The position numbers and the translations under genes are program-made. Below are positions 44,044 to 53,061 of a stretch of DNA of 64,000 nt, piece after piece (positions within the stretch are counted from its first letter, which is position 1; each line of letters opens with the position of its first letter). The DNA comes from Photobacterium halotolerans DSM 18316. Lineage in GTDB: Bacteria; Pseudomonadota; Gammaproteobacteria; Enterobacterales; Vibrionaceae. The stretch covers positions 310,001 through 374,000 of the forward strand of contig NZ_KE384319.1 in assembly GCF_000425165.1 (NCBI RefSeq), written 5' to 3'. Below the pieces are notes generated by a model. That model saw nothing but the letters and a program-made list of their open reading frames with translations. It did not search any database and was not told the DNA's origin.

Positions 44044-45249
44044 TTACTGCCTGACTGTCGTTTTGTTGTTCAGCATATCAGCAAAATACGCCAAAAATTC
44101 ACGGCCGATTTCCTTGCCTTGCACGTAATCAAGATTCAAATCCTGCTGGCTGCTCAACAGAGCCTTACTGTGCAGGGCTTTTTGCGGCGCAATCTGGATC
44201 ACTTTCAATTCCTCAGGAGGATGAATAAGGAACTCATTAACATCCTTATAAGTTTGATAATAACGATTGAGCATATCAAACACTTCGGAGCGTTTACCGG
44301 TTAAGGACAGAAAACGCTCAACATTCAAACCACTGAGCCATTTACGGTAGCCATTCACCGCTTTTTTCTCTTCTTCGAGTTCTTTATTCATTTCATCGGC
44401 CGCGATCATGCCTTGTTTTTCTTTATCCAGCCACAAACGCTTCCAATTGTCGAAACGGTCGGTCAGTTCATGGCTCACCGCTTTCACTCTGTCGAGAGAT
44501 TCATTGAGGCTGAATCTCTCAATATACTCCGGCAGGGCAACTTCAATACGCTCTCTCCAGTCATCCAGTACCCCCGGTGTTTGCTGTATCATCTGCAAAG
44601 GTTCGGTACGTACCACTATGACCAGCTCAGCCCCTCGCTTCCAGGCTTCCTTCACAGGCACAGCCGCACTGACACCGCCATCGACCCATTCAAGTTCATT
44701 GAGGCTGACGGGCAAATTATAAAGCAGCGGAATGGCGCAAGAGGCGCGCAGTACATCACGCCAGTTGTCTTCGTACATAGGCAGGTAGATATCTTGCAAG
44801 GTATCTTTGCGCGTGGCACAGGCAAAAGCCTGGCGATACGTCAGTACCCGACGGGCCGTCGAGACATCTAAAGGCGTTTTACCATTGAGTCCAATCTGAT
44901 CAAAGGCCCAGTCAAGATTCATCGGCTTTTGCTGACTCAGATAATGGTAGAGATTAAAAAACTCTTGCTGGGTAGTCAGGTTAACGATGAAGTCATGACC
45001 AAACCTGGGTTGCCGGCTGATGAAAGAAGAAAGATTCAGCGCGCCGGCAGATGTGCCGATGTAGAGTTCGAACGGGTCAAACCCGGCCTCCAGAAAAGCA
45101 TCAAAAACACCGGCAGTGAAAATGCCGCGCTGCCCGCCCCCTTGAACCACCAGTGCAATTTTTTGCTTTTTTGATTCCGACAATTTTGCAGAAAATGTGT
45201 CGACAAGACTGCCATCAAGATCCCCGAGACTAAAAGGCAAGTGATTCAT
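44044..45249 (-). CDS. Patatin-like phospholipase (RssA/YjjU type)
   Basis: This 401-residue patatin-domain protein has the oxyanion loop GGGQRG at residues 37-42 and the nucleophile Ser67 in GTSAG. The catalytic Asp is in VDGGVSAAVP near residue 190, giving the Ser-Asp dyad. It has no signal peptide. The C-terminal 150 residues are helical and charged (EMNKELEEEKKAVNGYRKWL). E. coli YjjU is the closest named relative by length and layout. It would hydrolyse acyl lipids at the cytoplasmic side; the substrate is unknown. Confidence 0.87.
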   Translation of the reverse strand: MNHLPFSLGDLDGSLVDTFSAKLSESKKQKIALVVQGGGQRGIFTAGVFDAFLEAGFDPFELYIGTSAGALNLSSFISRQPRFGHDFIVNLTTQQEFFNLYHYLSQQKPMNLDWAFDQIGLNGKTPLDVSTARRVLTYRQAFACATRKDTLQDIYLPMYEDNWRDVLRASCAIPLLYNLPVSLNELEWVDGGVSAAVPVKEAWKRGAELVIVVRTEPLQMIQQTPGVLDDWRERIEVALPEYIERFSLNESLDRVKAVSHELTDRFDNWKRLWLDKEKQGMIAADEMNKELEEEKKAVNGYRKWLSGLNVERFLSLTGKRSEVFDMLNRYYQTYKDVNEFLIHPPEELKVIQIAPQKALHSKALLSSQQDLNLDYVQGKEIGREFLAYFADMLNNKTTVRQ

Positions 45250-45354
45250 ACATCTAACTCACTCTGTTAAAAAACAAAAAACTTTCCCCTCATTTCATTG
45301 TAAAGCGGATGCTCAACAACAGGAGAAAAATAATAACAGGGTGATATATAACGA

Positions 45355-45453
45355 TTAATGCGTTATTGCCGTCAACCCAAATCCGAAAAGGACTATCATA
45401 ATGATAACGGCAACGGTTAACGCCATTTTAAATTCAGGGGTTAAATGGTTCAT
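45355..45453 (-). CDS. YnhF-family small membrane protein, 32 aa
   Basis: A 32-codon frame encodes a protein that starts MNHLTPEFKMALTV and ends LFGFGLTAITH. It has one hydrophobic helix, a short charged N-terminus and a C-terminal His. The pattern L-K/E-F-x-L..., helix, GLTA-x-x-H matches E. coli YnhF (29 residues), a single-helix inner-membrane protein of unknown function. A GGAG ribosome site lies six bases before the ATG. It is just upstream of the patatin gene on the same strand, separated by 105 bases. Confidence 0.75.
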   Translation of the reverse strand: MNHLTPEFKMALTVAVIIMIVLFGFGLTAITH

Positions 45454-45615
45454 ATACGCTCCATATTTACTATCACTGTGAGTACAGGCTAGCAGCACCA
45501 TTCACTGGTACTAACACTAGCAGATTGTAGGGCTGCGCACTTACCTTGACCATACAAAAAGCATGGTTTTAGGGCGACTGTCACAAATATTCGATACTGG
45601 CGTAAGGAAAGAAAA

Positions 45616-46242
45616 ATGGCATTAAATAACAATTATTTATTCATAGTGTGCATCGTCTCAAGTCTGGTATTCACCGCTAAAACGCAAGCGAGTTCACAAA
45701 AGCCAATCTATGTAACGCCATATTGGGGTTACTCCTTCCCGGATAGTATTGAGTCTGAAGGCGGGATAACAATATCCCCGGATAACGCGGGTCTTTTCGG
45801 TGTCACCATAGAAGGCAATTACGGAAAACAATCATTATTCAATGGCCGGATTGGATTTACTGCACAGCACATGAAAATGCAAACCAAAGGCTTTGATGAC
45901 GACGGCAGTGCAACGTTTTTCCATTTTCAGAGCAGCAGCCATTATCGCGTAGCGCCTATGCTTACCAGCTTTATCGGCTTAAGTCTGGGCGGGACACTCA
46001 TGGATGCCAGCTGGTCAAAACAGAATATTTTATTGTCAGGCGGCGCCTTTTTTGGTTCTGACTTCTTCATCAATAACAACGCCAGAATTCGGTTAGAAGC
46101 CAGATGGTTAGCCAGCCGCGTTGACGGAAGCACCACGGCTAACTGTCAGCAAGCAACCGGTACACAAGCCTGTGACGTGAATATCGATAGTGACTGGTTA
46201 AGTGTGTATCAAACCAACCTTGGTGTCAGCTTTGTGTTCTGA
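45616..46242 (+). CDS. Putative outer-membrane beta-barrel protein
   Basis: This 208-residue protein has a signal peptide (cleavage near TQASS). The remainder is rich in alternating hydrophobic/polar strands (GLFGVTIEGNYG, FNGRIGFTAQHM, FIGLSLGGT, ARIRLEARWLAS) and ends in V-S-F-V-F, the terminal-Phe signal recognised by the BAM complex. A pair of Cys (CQQATGTQAC) may form a disulfide in a loop. The size suits an 8-stranded barrel. No named family was recognised. An AAGGAAAG ribosome site precedes the start. Confidence 0.65.
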   Translation: MALNNNYLFIVCIVSSLVFTAKTQASSQKPIYVTPYWGYSFPDSIESEGGITISPDNAGLFGVTIEGNYGKQSLFNGRIGFTAQHMKMQTKGFDDDGSATFFHFQSSSHYRVAPMLTSFIGLSLGGTLMDASWSKQNILLSGGAFFGSDFFINNNARIRLEARWLASRVDGSTTANCQQATGTQACDVNIDSDWLSVYQTNLGVSFVF

Positions 46243-46628
46243 AAGAAAATAGTAAACTACTTACTTAGTACAATTAGTCTTCAAAATGTTGCAAAAGTCT
46301 AATTTTTGACTATTTATTAGTCATCGGCGCTAAAAAATTAAAATAAAACAATTCACTCAATAATCGCTGCATTGCGGTGTGATCATCTAAACATTTCATT
46401 AACAACTTGTTATTTTCACAATACGGAGGAATTAGCCAATAGGAATGCCTATTTATTGCCAATAGTCCAAAAGTTACTGTCTATTGCGCTGGTAAGTATC
46501 AGTGGTTAATCTCGTTTTAACTGCGTGGGGTTTCAAACCAAATTCCACGATACAGGAAGTAAATACTTAGAATAAAAAACTTAATAGATACTGTTTCGAA
46601 GAGAAAAACAGTACACAAGGAGATACTT
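46243..46628. promoter_or_regulatory. Intergenic leader of the NSS transporter operon
   Basis: These 386 AT-rich bases hold no gene. A partial hairpin at 46524-46549 (CGTGG...CCACG enclosing GGTTT...AAACC) and a short repeated ATTGCC near 46457-46462 were seen. The region ends in an AAGGAG ribosome site for the transporter. No glycine or lysine riboswitch fold could be recognised. Confidence 0.4.
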
Positions 46629-48110
46629 ATGAAACGCGAACAATGGGGAACCCGTGCCGGATTTATTCTGGCAGCTGTGGGTTCTGCTATAGGATTAGGG
46701 AATATCTGGCGTTTCCCCTATATGGCTTACGAAAACGGCGGCGGCGCATTTTTTATTCCATACCTTTTCGCCATGATAACGGCCGGTATTCCATTTATGA
46801 TCATGGAATTCAGTCTGGGACACAAACTGCGTGGTGCCGCGCCAAGAGCGTTCTCCAAGCTGGGAGTGAAGCTTGAATGGCTGGGCTGGTTCCAGGTCTT
46901 CATTGCCTCTGTCATCGCAGTCTATTACGTCGCCGTTATCGGTTGGGCGATCTCTTATCTGGGCTTCGCATTCACTCAAAGCTGGGGAAGCGATACCAAC
47001 GCTTTCTTCTTTAGTGAATACCTGAAACTCGGTGATAACTCGCCAAGTAACCTGGGTGGACTGCAACTGCATATCGCTATTCCTATGGTCATTGCCTGGG
47101 GTATCACATTCGCAGCGATTTTCACCGGTGTTAAAGGCGGTATCGAGCGTGCCAATAAAATCATGATGCCTTTGTTGCTCCTGATGGTGCTGGCGCTGAT
47201 TGCCCGTGTTATTTTCCTGGATGGCGCACTGGACGGTCTGAACTACCTGTTCCAGCCTGATTTCAGCAAAATCCTGGATGCAAAAGTGTGGTCTGCCGCC
47301 TATGGGCAAATATTCTTCACCCTGAGTGTTGGTTTTGCCATCATGATCGCCTACTCAAGCTACCTGCCTGAGAAGTCCGACATCAATAACAACGCCTTTA
47401 TGACGGTATTGATCAACTGTGGCTTCTCTATGATAGCGGGTATTCTGATTTTCTCTGTGCTTGGCTATATGGCTCAGGAACAGGCAAAACCGCTCACCGA
47501 AGTCGTTTCTGCGGGTGTGGGTCTGGCTTTTGTCACCATCCCAGCAGCGATAAACCTGCTGCCAGCGCCGTATATTCTTGGTCCGGTGTTCTTCCTGGCC
47601 CTGGTTGTTGCTGGTTTGAGCTCACACATTTCTATTATTGAAGCCGTGACCTCTGCGGTAATCGATAAACTGAAATGGTCACGTAAGAAAGCATCTTCCG
47701 TAGTTTGCGGTGTGGGTTTCATCGTTTCAATGGCATTTGCAACCAATGGCGGTCTGCTGCTGTTGGATCTGGTTGATTACTTCATCAACAACGTTGCCCT
47801 GCTGGCAAGCTGTCTGATTGAATTGCTGGTTATTGGCTGGCTGCTGAAAGTCTCTGACATTCGCAGCTATGTGAACAGCATTTCTGAGTTCTCGATCGGT
47901 AAATGGTTTGAGATTTGTATCCGCTTTATCAGCCCAATCATGCTGGCAATCATCCTGGGTACAAACCTGACTAACACCTTCAATAACGGTTACGGTGGTT
48001 ACGAAATGTCTGATTTGCTGTTGCTGGGTTGGGGCCTGGTAGCTGCAATGTTTGTGATTGCAGTGATTATCAATATTGCATCTAAACCACTAGATAAGAA
48101 CGAGGTATAA
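46629..48110 (+). CDS. Sodium-dependent NSS-family amino acid transporter
   Basis: This 493-residue twelve-helix neurotransmitter:sodium symporter homologue carries the helix-1 signature GSAIGLGNIWRFPYMAYENGGGAFFIPY, which holds the unwound substrate and sodium site, and helix 6 LSVGFAIMIAYSSYLP. Known bacterial relatives (MetP, MhsT, LeuT) import methionine, alanine or aromatic amino acids. The directly following 32-residue gene encodes the small subunit typical of the MetP methionine/alanine class, which favours that substrate range. The start has a good AAGGAG site. Confidence 0.92.
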   Translation: MKREQWGTRAGFILAAVGSAIGLGNIWRFPYMAYENGGGAFFIPYLFAMITAGIPFMIMEFSLGHKLRGAAPRAFSKLGVKLEWLGWFQVFIASVIAVYYVAVIGWAISYLGFAFTQSWGSDTNAFFFSEYLKLGDNSPSNLGGLQLHIAIPMVIAWGITFAAIFTGVKGGIERANKIMMPLLLLMVLALIARVIFLDGALDGLNYLFQPDFSKILDAKVWSAAYGQIFFTLSVGFAIMIAYSSYLPEKSDINNNAFMTVLINCGFSMIAGILIFSVLGYMAQEQAKPLTEVVSAGVGLAFVTIPAAINLLPAPYILGPVFFLALVVAGLSSHISIIEAVTSAVIDKLKWSRKKASSVVCGVGFIVSMAFATNGGLLLLDLVDYFINNVALLASCLIELLVIGWLLKVSDIRSYVNSISEFSIGKWFEICIRFISPIMLAIILGTNLTNTFNNGYGGYEMSDLLLLGWGLVAAMFVIAVIINIASKPLDKNEV

Positions 48111-48112
48111 GT

Positions 48113-48211
48113 ATGACTGCTGGTGCTATCATCATGATGCTATTCGGACTGGGTATTACCTGGGGAGGCGCAGCTTACTGCATCTCTGTAGCGATAAAAA
48201 ACAAGGGGTAA
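48113..48211 (+). CDS. MetS-type NSS transporter small subunit, 32 aa
   Basis: The small gene starts two bases after the transporter stop. Its product begins MTAGAIIMMLFGLGITWGG and continues AAYCISVAIKNKG, a single membrane helix with a positively charged tail. It matches the methionine/alanine-import NSS small subunit family, first known as MetS of Corynebacterium, which is required for MetP activity. GAGG, just before the transporter stop, serves as ribosome site. A strong hairpin follows. Confidence 0.88.
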   Translation: MTAGAIIMMLFGLGITWGGAAYCISVAIKNKG

Positions 48212-48218
48212 CCCTTTG

Positions 48219-48248
48219 ACAACAAGAGGCCTGCGGGCCTCTTGTTGT
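48219..48248 (+). terminator. Terminator of the NSS transporter operon
   Basis: AACAAGAGGCC and GGCCTCTTGTT form an 11-base-pair stem with loop TGCG, starting eight bases after the small-subunit stop. The T tract is interrupted (GTTGTATT). Confidence 0.8.
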
Positions 48249-48450
48249 ATTCCCTTCTGATATATTACAGTCAATTCACACCCAAAAGTGCGTCTTAATT
48301 CATATTCACTGCACGATGTGAACGAATGATGCCAAGATCTCTTTCCTTTCAGGCGCTTCTACCGCTACAATTTGCAAAAATACTCCAGAAGCCTGAACAT
48401 CATAATGACATGGCGTTAATAGCTTCTATCAATCAGTTCAAGGAAAGACC

Positions 48451-48963
48451 ATGAAGTTTACAGCTCTTGTTCTCTCGTTCGCCCTGCTACCTACTGCTGC
48501 TTTCGCTTCCACGCAAACTTGCGAAAGTAATAAATACCATCAGTACATTGATGCTTCTCTTGAGTGGTACCAAAACCTGGTCCAGCTGACTGTGCAAAAA
48601 GATCCCGATTTGCAGGAAGTCGGCGACTGGTTTATGGAAGGAAGAACCCACCATTTCGAATTGAAACGTGAAGCCGTCGACTGGTATTTAGCTAACGATA
48701 AAAGCCATTTAGATCTGTCCCAATCCGTCGAATCCTGGCTTAAACTCACTCAGCAAGACATTAAAGCGCTGTCCGCCCAGCAAGGTAATCTCGGCGATTA
48801 CGCGAAAAAAGTCTTTGAGGATCGTCAAAGCACACCACACCCCAAAAATTATGAACTGCGCAGCGCCTTTGCCGACCTGTTAACACACCCGGATGAAATC
48901 GATAAGCCACTCAAGGCATACAACCGACAAATGAGCGCTATTGCTGCCACTCAGTGCGAATAA
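48451..48963 (+). CDS. Secreted/periplasmic protein of unknown function
   Basis: This 170-residue protein has a signal peptide (cleavage after AAFA) and a helical, charged mature part. The mature chain has only two cysteines, one four residues after the cleavage site and one as the penultimate residue, so a disulfide joining the two ends is possible. Aromatic pairs (EWYQNLVQL, VDWYLAND, ESWLKL) recur with similar spacing. No domain was recognised. An AAGGA ribosome site precedes the ATG. A strong stem at 48978-49002 follows it. Confidence 0.65.
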   Translation: MKFTALVLSFALLPTAAFASTQTCESNKYHQYIDASLEWYQNLVQLTVQKDPDLQEVGDWFMEGRTHHFELKREAVDWYLANDKSHLDLSQSVESWLKLTQQDIKALSAQQGNLGDYAKKVFEDRQSTPHPKNYELRSAFADLLTHPDEIDKPLKAYNRQMSAIAATQCE

Positions 48964-48977
48964 CGCTCAATCACCTG

Positions 48978-49002
48978 GCACCGGACGCGACGCGTTCGGT
49001 GC
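48978..49002 (+). terminator. Hairpin after the periplasmic protein gene
   Basis: GCACCG and CGGTGC arms with further pairing inside form a strong stem 14 bases past the stop. It is followed by ATTCTGATAAATATTT, a weak T tract. Confidence 0.55.
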
Positions 49003-49088
49003 ATTCTGATAAATATTTCAAGACAATTATCCTCATTTCCAGTAAATTAGCCGGATTTGCCGACGTTAACTAAAAGTAACAACTTATT

Positions 49089-50750
49089 ATGGCAGTGGAA
49101 AACAGACAAGCTGAAGCATCTCTTGATACCCTGCACCGTATCTTTACTGTGCCGGAAGCACCCGACTCCACGCTTGGTCGGATCGAGAAAGAGATCTCCG
49201 AAAACCTCAACGCCTTTTTACAGACTCACATTGCCGCCCAGGAAAAGCCGCTGACTGAAATTGAAAAAGATTTCTCTTGTGCTTCTGTGCCAGAGCAACC
49301 CAGTTTTGTCTCTGAACATACCCATTTTCTGCTGGAAAAACTGGTTGCTCAGTCTGTTCACACATCCGCACCCACTTTCATTGGTCATATGACATCAGCT
49401 CTGCCCTACTTTTTGATGCCGCTGTCAAAGATTATGATTGGCCTCAATCAGAACCTGGTGAAAATTGAAACCTCAAAGGCCTTCACGCCACTTGAACGGC
49501 AGGTGCTGGGGATTCTTCATAATCTGATCTACGGTGAAAGAGACGCGTTTTATCAGCGCTGGATGCACAGTGCTGAGCACTCTTTAGGTGCTTTTTGTTC
49601 CGGCGGGACAATCGCGAACATTACTGCACTATGGGTTGCCCGTAACAACCTGCTAAAGCCAGAAGGCGATTTTAAAGGGGTGGCGCAGGAAGGTCTTTTT
49701 CGGGCGATGAAACATTACGGCTATGATGACCTGGCTGTACTGGTGTCGGAACGCGGGCATTATTCGCTGAAAAAAGCCGCCGATGTGCTCGGTATTGGCA
49801 GAGACTGCCTGATTGCGATCAAAACCGATGAAAATAATAAGATCTGTACCGAAGATCTCCAGAGCACTATCGAAAGTCTCAAAGCCAGAAACATCAAACC
49901 CTTCGCCATTGTTGGCGTTGCCGGCACCACAGAAACAGGCAACATCGATCCGCTGGATGAATTAGCCGATATCGCTCTCGCACACAATTGCCATTTCCAT
50001 GTTGATGCGGCCTGGGGCGGCGCGACCTTGATGTCCAATAAGTACCGTCCGTTACTGAAAGGGATCGAGCGAGCAGATTCAGTAACCATTGATGCCCATA
50101 AACAGCTGTATATCCCTATGGGTGCAGGTATGGTGATTTTTAAAAATCCCGCCTCTATGGCTGCGATTGAGCACCATGCAGAGTACATACTTCGTAAAGG
50201 CTCTAAAGACCTTGGCAGCCATACGCTGGAAGGATCCAGAAATGGTATGGCGATGCTGGTGTTTGCCAGCCTGAACATTATCAGCCGCCAGGGATATGAA
50301 TTACTGATCAACAACAGTATCGAGAAAGCCCGGTACTTTGCAGAGCTGATCAAATCCGACCCCGAGTTTGAACTGATTTCAGCACCAGAGCTGTGTCTGC
50401 TGACTTACCGTTACGTGCCTGAAGATACACAAAAGGCACTGGCTATTGCTAACGATGAAGACAAACAGGCTATTCACGAAGCATTGAACGATCTGACTCA
50501 GTACATCCAGAAACGTCAGCGTGAATCGGGTAAGTCCTTTGTCTCGCGGACACGTTTGATGCCCGAACAATGGGAGCGCCGGATCACTACAGTCTTTCGT
50601 GTGGTGCTGGCTAATCCTCTGACAACACCAGATATTCTGAGTGACGTGCTCAAAGAGCAGAAGCAGCTGGCATTAACCAGCCAGCAAAGCTTACCTAAGA
50701 TTAACGCTATAACGGCGCGCATTCTTTCTCAGGCTAATCTCAGCAATTGA
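49089..50750 (+). CDS. panP: Pyridoxal-dependent aspartate 1-decarboxylase
   Basis: This 553-residue group II PLP decarboxylase is a long gammaproteobacterial form related to glutamate and tyrosine decarboxylases. The cofactor lysine is Lys338 in TIDAHKQLYIPMG, and HVDAAWGGATLMS supplies the conserved Asp and Ala/Trp near 305-315. In Vibrionaceae such proteins (PanP) make beta-alanine from aspartate for pantothenate and CoA, replacing the pyruvoyl PanD. It is followed by a terminator shared with the convergent hutZ. Earlier annotations often call this glutamate decarboxylase; length and Vibrio context favour PanP. Confidence 0.88.
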   Translation: MAVENRQAEASLDTLHRIFTVPEAPDSTLGRIEKEISENLNAFLQTHIAAQEKPLTEIEKDFSCASVPEQPSFVSEHTHFLLEKLVAQSVHTSAPTFIGHMTSALPYFLMPLSKIMIGLNQNLVKIETSKAFTPLERQVLGILHNLIYGERDAFYQRWMHSAEHSLGAFCSGGTIANITALWVARNNLLKPEGDFKGVAQEGLFRAMKHYGYDDLAVLVSERGHYSLKKAADVLGIGRDCLIAIKTDENNKICTEDLQSTIESLKARNIKPFAIVGVAGTTETGNIDPLDELADIALAHNCHFHVDAAWGGATLMSNKYRPLLKGIERADSVTIDAHKQLYIPMGAGMVIFKNPASMAAIEHHAEYILRKGSKDLGSHTLEGSRNGMAMLVFASLNIISRQGYELLINNSIEKARYFAELIKSDPEFELISAPELCLLTYRYVPEDTQKALAIANDEDKQAIHEALNDLTQYIQKRQRESGKSFVSRTRLMPEQWERRITTVFRVVLANPLTTPDILSDVLKEQKQLALTSQQSLPKINAITARILSQANLSN

Positions 50751-50761
50751 TTATTCACCAT

Positions 50762-50796
50762 AAAAAAACGGACAGTAAATAAACTGTCCGTTTTTT
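50762..50796. terminator. Bidirectional terminator between panP and hutZ
   Basis: A run of seven A residues, ACGGACAGT, a 7-base loop, ACTGTCCGT and a run of T residues form a symmetrical terminator for both convergent genes. Confidence 0.92.
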
Positions 50797-50809
50797 GTAT
50801 TGGCGCTTA

Positions 50810-51355
50810 TCAGGCTGACTTCACATCATCGTTATCGTCAATGCGTTTATGCCCTTCCGTCAGGTGAACAAAATCGATCAGATCATCACCAGTTACTTGA
50901 AATGCCTGGCCGAAACCTTTAACAAACAGTCCATGAGTCGGCTCAAGACGGAATAATTTGAAATCTTCCAGGCCACTCAGCCCGTCAACAATCTCACCGA
51001 AACGTGCTTTTAACGCTGCAACACCCGATTGCCAGCGCTCGGTGTCACGCTCAACCAGTGCAACATTGGCTTCAAACGTTAAACGGGTACGCGCATAAAT
51101 TGTTTTAGAGGTAGCTTCATCTTCAATCATCATCAGAGATACCTGCGGATTTTCCAGCAGATTTCGGGCGTGTCGGGCGATTTTCGAAATGAGCACATAA
51201 TATCCGTCATCTAACAAAGCAAATGGCGCATAGCTCACATTAGGTTTGCCTTCTGAGTCTACTGTTGCCAATTGCAGTGTCTGGCAAGCATCCCTGAACG
51301 CCTGAATTTGTGGCTCCAGACGATTTTGCAAACGTTCTTGTTTCACTTCGCTCAT
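50810..51355 (-). CDS. hutZ: Heme-degrading protein HutZ
   Basis: This 181-residue split-barrel flavin-like fold protein breaks down heme in the cytoplasm in Vibrio cholerae. The residues important there are at matching places: the heme ligand His169 near the C-terminus (LTEGHKR) and its partner Asp131 (LEDFKLF), each offset by one from the V. cholerae numbering. The start overlaps the hutX stop (TAATG). It is the second gene of the leftward hutX-hutZ operon, controlled from the shared Fur region with hutBCD. Confidence 0.94.
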   Translation of the reverse strand: MSEVKQERLQNRLEPQIQAFRDACQTLQLATVDSEGKPNVSYAPFALLDDGYYVLISKIARHARNLLENPQVSLMMIEDEATSKTIYARTRLTFEANVALVERDTERWQSGVAALKARFGEIVDGLSGLEDFKLFRLEPTHGLFVKGFGQAFQVTGDDLIDFVHLTEGHKRIDDNDDVKSA

Positions 51356-51885
51356 TACTTTTTCTCTCCAACAAAAGCCTGTTTCAACGCATTAAATTTC
51401 TCAACTTGCTCAGGGATCAGCTGTCGCTTTTCATCCCTGCCAAGGTAAATTTTAAAAATACACTCGCCATTGTCCGCCAGAAAGCCAATGAAATAACTTT
51501 CATTTCCTTGCACAGGCTTACTGACTAACACCACATCCGAAACGCGATCCAGCTTCAGGTGACCATGCATTTCACCCGCTTTCCCCATCAGATTGTAGTA
51601 TCCACGCGCTTCTTTGCCTTTCGGAAAGGGCGCCTTTACTTCAAAGATTGACCCCATCGAATGAACAATGGTTGTCATCATTCCCCACTCCGGCAGCGCC
51701 TCTAAAATAGCCTGAGCATGCTCCCCTGCAATATGGGTAACAAGTTCATCCGGTAAGGCCAGGATGATTTCGCCCTCAGTCACACCCAGCTGTTCCGCTA
51801 TCAGCACTGCGTGCAAATTAGGGTTTTCTTCCAGCATCGCACCCACTTGTGTTTTCAGCGCTGCCAAACTGAATTTCTCAAACAC
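51355..51885 (-). CDS. hutX: Heme utilisation carrier HutX
   Basis: This 176-residue cytoplasmic protein of the HutX/HugX/ChuX family receives heme and hands it to HutZ. Recognisable pieces are EWGMMTTIVHSMGSIFEVKAPFPKG, GYYNLMGKAGEMHGHL and SYFIGFLADNGECIFKIYLGRDEKR. In V. cholerae the operon is hutWXZ; no hutW (radical SAM) frame is present here between the promoter and hutX. A GGAGAGTG-type ribosome site precedes the ATG. Confidence 0.94.
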   Translation of the reverse strand: MFEKFSLAALKTQVGAMLEENPNLHAVLIAEQLGVTEGEIILALPDELVTHIAGEHAQAILEALPEWGMMTTIVHSMGSIFEVKAPFPKGKEARGYYNLMGKAGEMHGHLKLDRVSDVVLVSKPVQGNESYFIGFLADNGECIFKIYLGRDEKRQLIPEQVEKFNALKQAFVGEKK

Positions 51886-52224
51886 TCACACTCTCCTTCA
51901 TCGTGCTGCTTCTATGGAGTCTGTCCTCACCGCCTGTCAGTCTCATCGGCATACAGCACAACATCACACAAAAACTAATGATAATTAATTGTATTTGTAA
52001 AAATGATAAGGTGCTCTATGTCCTTTTGCAAATGATAATTGATATTGTTTACCATTCATGGATAATGACGAGATTAATAATAATTATCACTTGTGATAAC
52101 AATATCATTTGCATGATGCTGATTTTCATCTATATTTCACTTGAGATATTTTGTCAGACTCACATAACCAATTGATATTGCTTTGATTTATCAAGACTAT
52201 CTGCAATCACATTGAGGGAATTTC
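51886..52224. promoter_or_regulatory. Divergent iron-regulated promoter region with multiple Fur-box-like sites
   Basis: This 339-base AT-rich spacer separates hutX and hutB. At least four stretches resemble Fur boxes: near 51974-51992 (AATGATAATTAATTG core), 52028-52046 (GCAAATGATAATTGATATT), 52072-52090 (ATAATAATTATCAC core) and 52095-52113 (GATAACAATATCATTTGCA). The second and fourth are near inverted copies of each other. The arrangement would let Fur repress both operons when iron is plentiful. Confidence 0.85.
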
Positions 52225-53061
52225 ATGAAACGCGCCGTACTGTCTGTTGCTCTTTTCTTCGCTGCCACATCTGCATGGGCAGAAGAACGAATAATCAGTG
52301 CAGGTTCCGGCATTACCGAACTCATAGTAGCAATGGGCGCAGAGAGTCAGCTGGTTGGTGTCGATACCACCAGTCAAGCGTTTATCGGTAATGACATTCC
52401 AACCCTTGGTTATCACAGACAGCTTGCTGCGGAAAGCATCATCGCTTTGACGCCGGACCGGGTCGTGGGTTCGAAAGAAATGGGACCTGAGACTACCCTC
52501 TCGCTGCTTCGCCAGGCAGGTATCTCAGTCGACATCCTCAATTCGGGCGATACTATTGATGATCTGCTCAAACGTGTCGAGCAAGTGGGTCAACTGACTG
52601 GAAAACCAGTCCAGGCAACACAGCTAAACAGCCAAATTCAGCAGCAAGTGAAGCGGATCGAATCGCGTCTGTCTGACAACCACACACCTAAACGTATTCT
52701 CTTTCTGACCATTCATGCCGGACGGGCACCTATGGTTGGAGGACGCCACACCACGGCTGATACGGTTATCAGGCTCGCAGGCGGCATAAATCCAGCGGCT
52801 ACAGCCATTGAATCTTACAAACCTTTATCAGCGGAGGCTATGGTGGACATGCAGCCTGATGTCATCCTGCTGAGCACTCATGCCAGCCAGTCGATAGGCG
52901 GACTCAAAGGTCTGATAAAAAGCTTACCTTTACTGGCAGCGACACCCGCCGGTCAGAATGGCGCGTTATATACTATTGACGGTACTGCCCTGATTGGCGG
53001 CTTGAACCTCAAGAGCCTGGAAGAAGCCGAGCGATTGAATCAGGCGCTGTATGGCCAGTAA
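52225..53061 (+). CDS. hutB: Periplasmic heme-binding protein HutB
   Basis: This 278-residue cluster A-III binding protein has a signal peptide (cleavage after SAWA). Its two lobes are joined by a long helix near 120-160. Features shared with HutB, HmuT and PhuT are SAGSGITELIVAMGAESQLVGVDTTS, PTLGYHRQLAAESIIALTPDRVVGS and AGGINPAATAIESYKPLSAEAM; the Tyr and His of GYHRQ are near the expected heme site. It delivers heme to the HutCD permease. The ribosome site is GAGGG. It overlaps hutC by 11 bases. Confidence 0.94.
   Translation: MKRAVLSVALFFAATSAWAEERIISAGSGITELIVAMGAESQLVGVDTTSQAFIGNDIPTLGYHRQLAAESIIALTPDRVVGSKEMGPETTLSLLRQAGISVDILNSGDTIDDLLKRVEQVGQLTGKPVQATQLNSQIQQQVKRIESRLSDNHTPKRILFLTIHAGRAPMVGGRHTTADTVIRLAGGINPAATAIESYKPLSAEAMVDMQPDVILLSTHASQSIGGLKGLIKSLPLLAATPAGQNGALYTIDGTALIGGLNLKSLEEAERLNQALYGQ

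Noticed and set aside
46243-46628. Glycine or other riboswitch ahead of the NSS transporter
   Set aside because: The conserved core sequences of known amino-acid riboswitches were not found.
46695-47309. 204-codon minus-strand frame
   Set aside because: It is antisense to the NSS transporter with its strong helix-1 motif; composition is that of a shadow frame.
49760-50353. 197-codon minus-strand frame
   Set aside because: It is antisense to panP; no ribosome site or recognisable motif.
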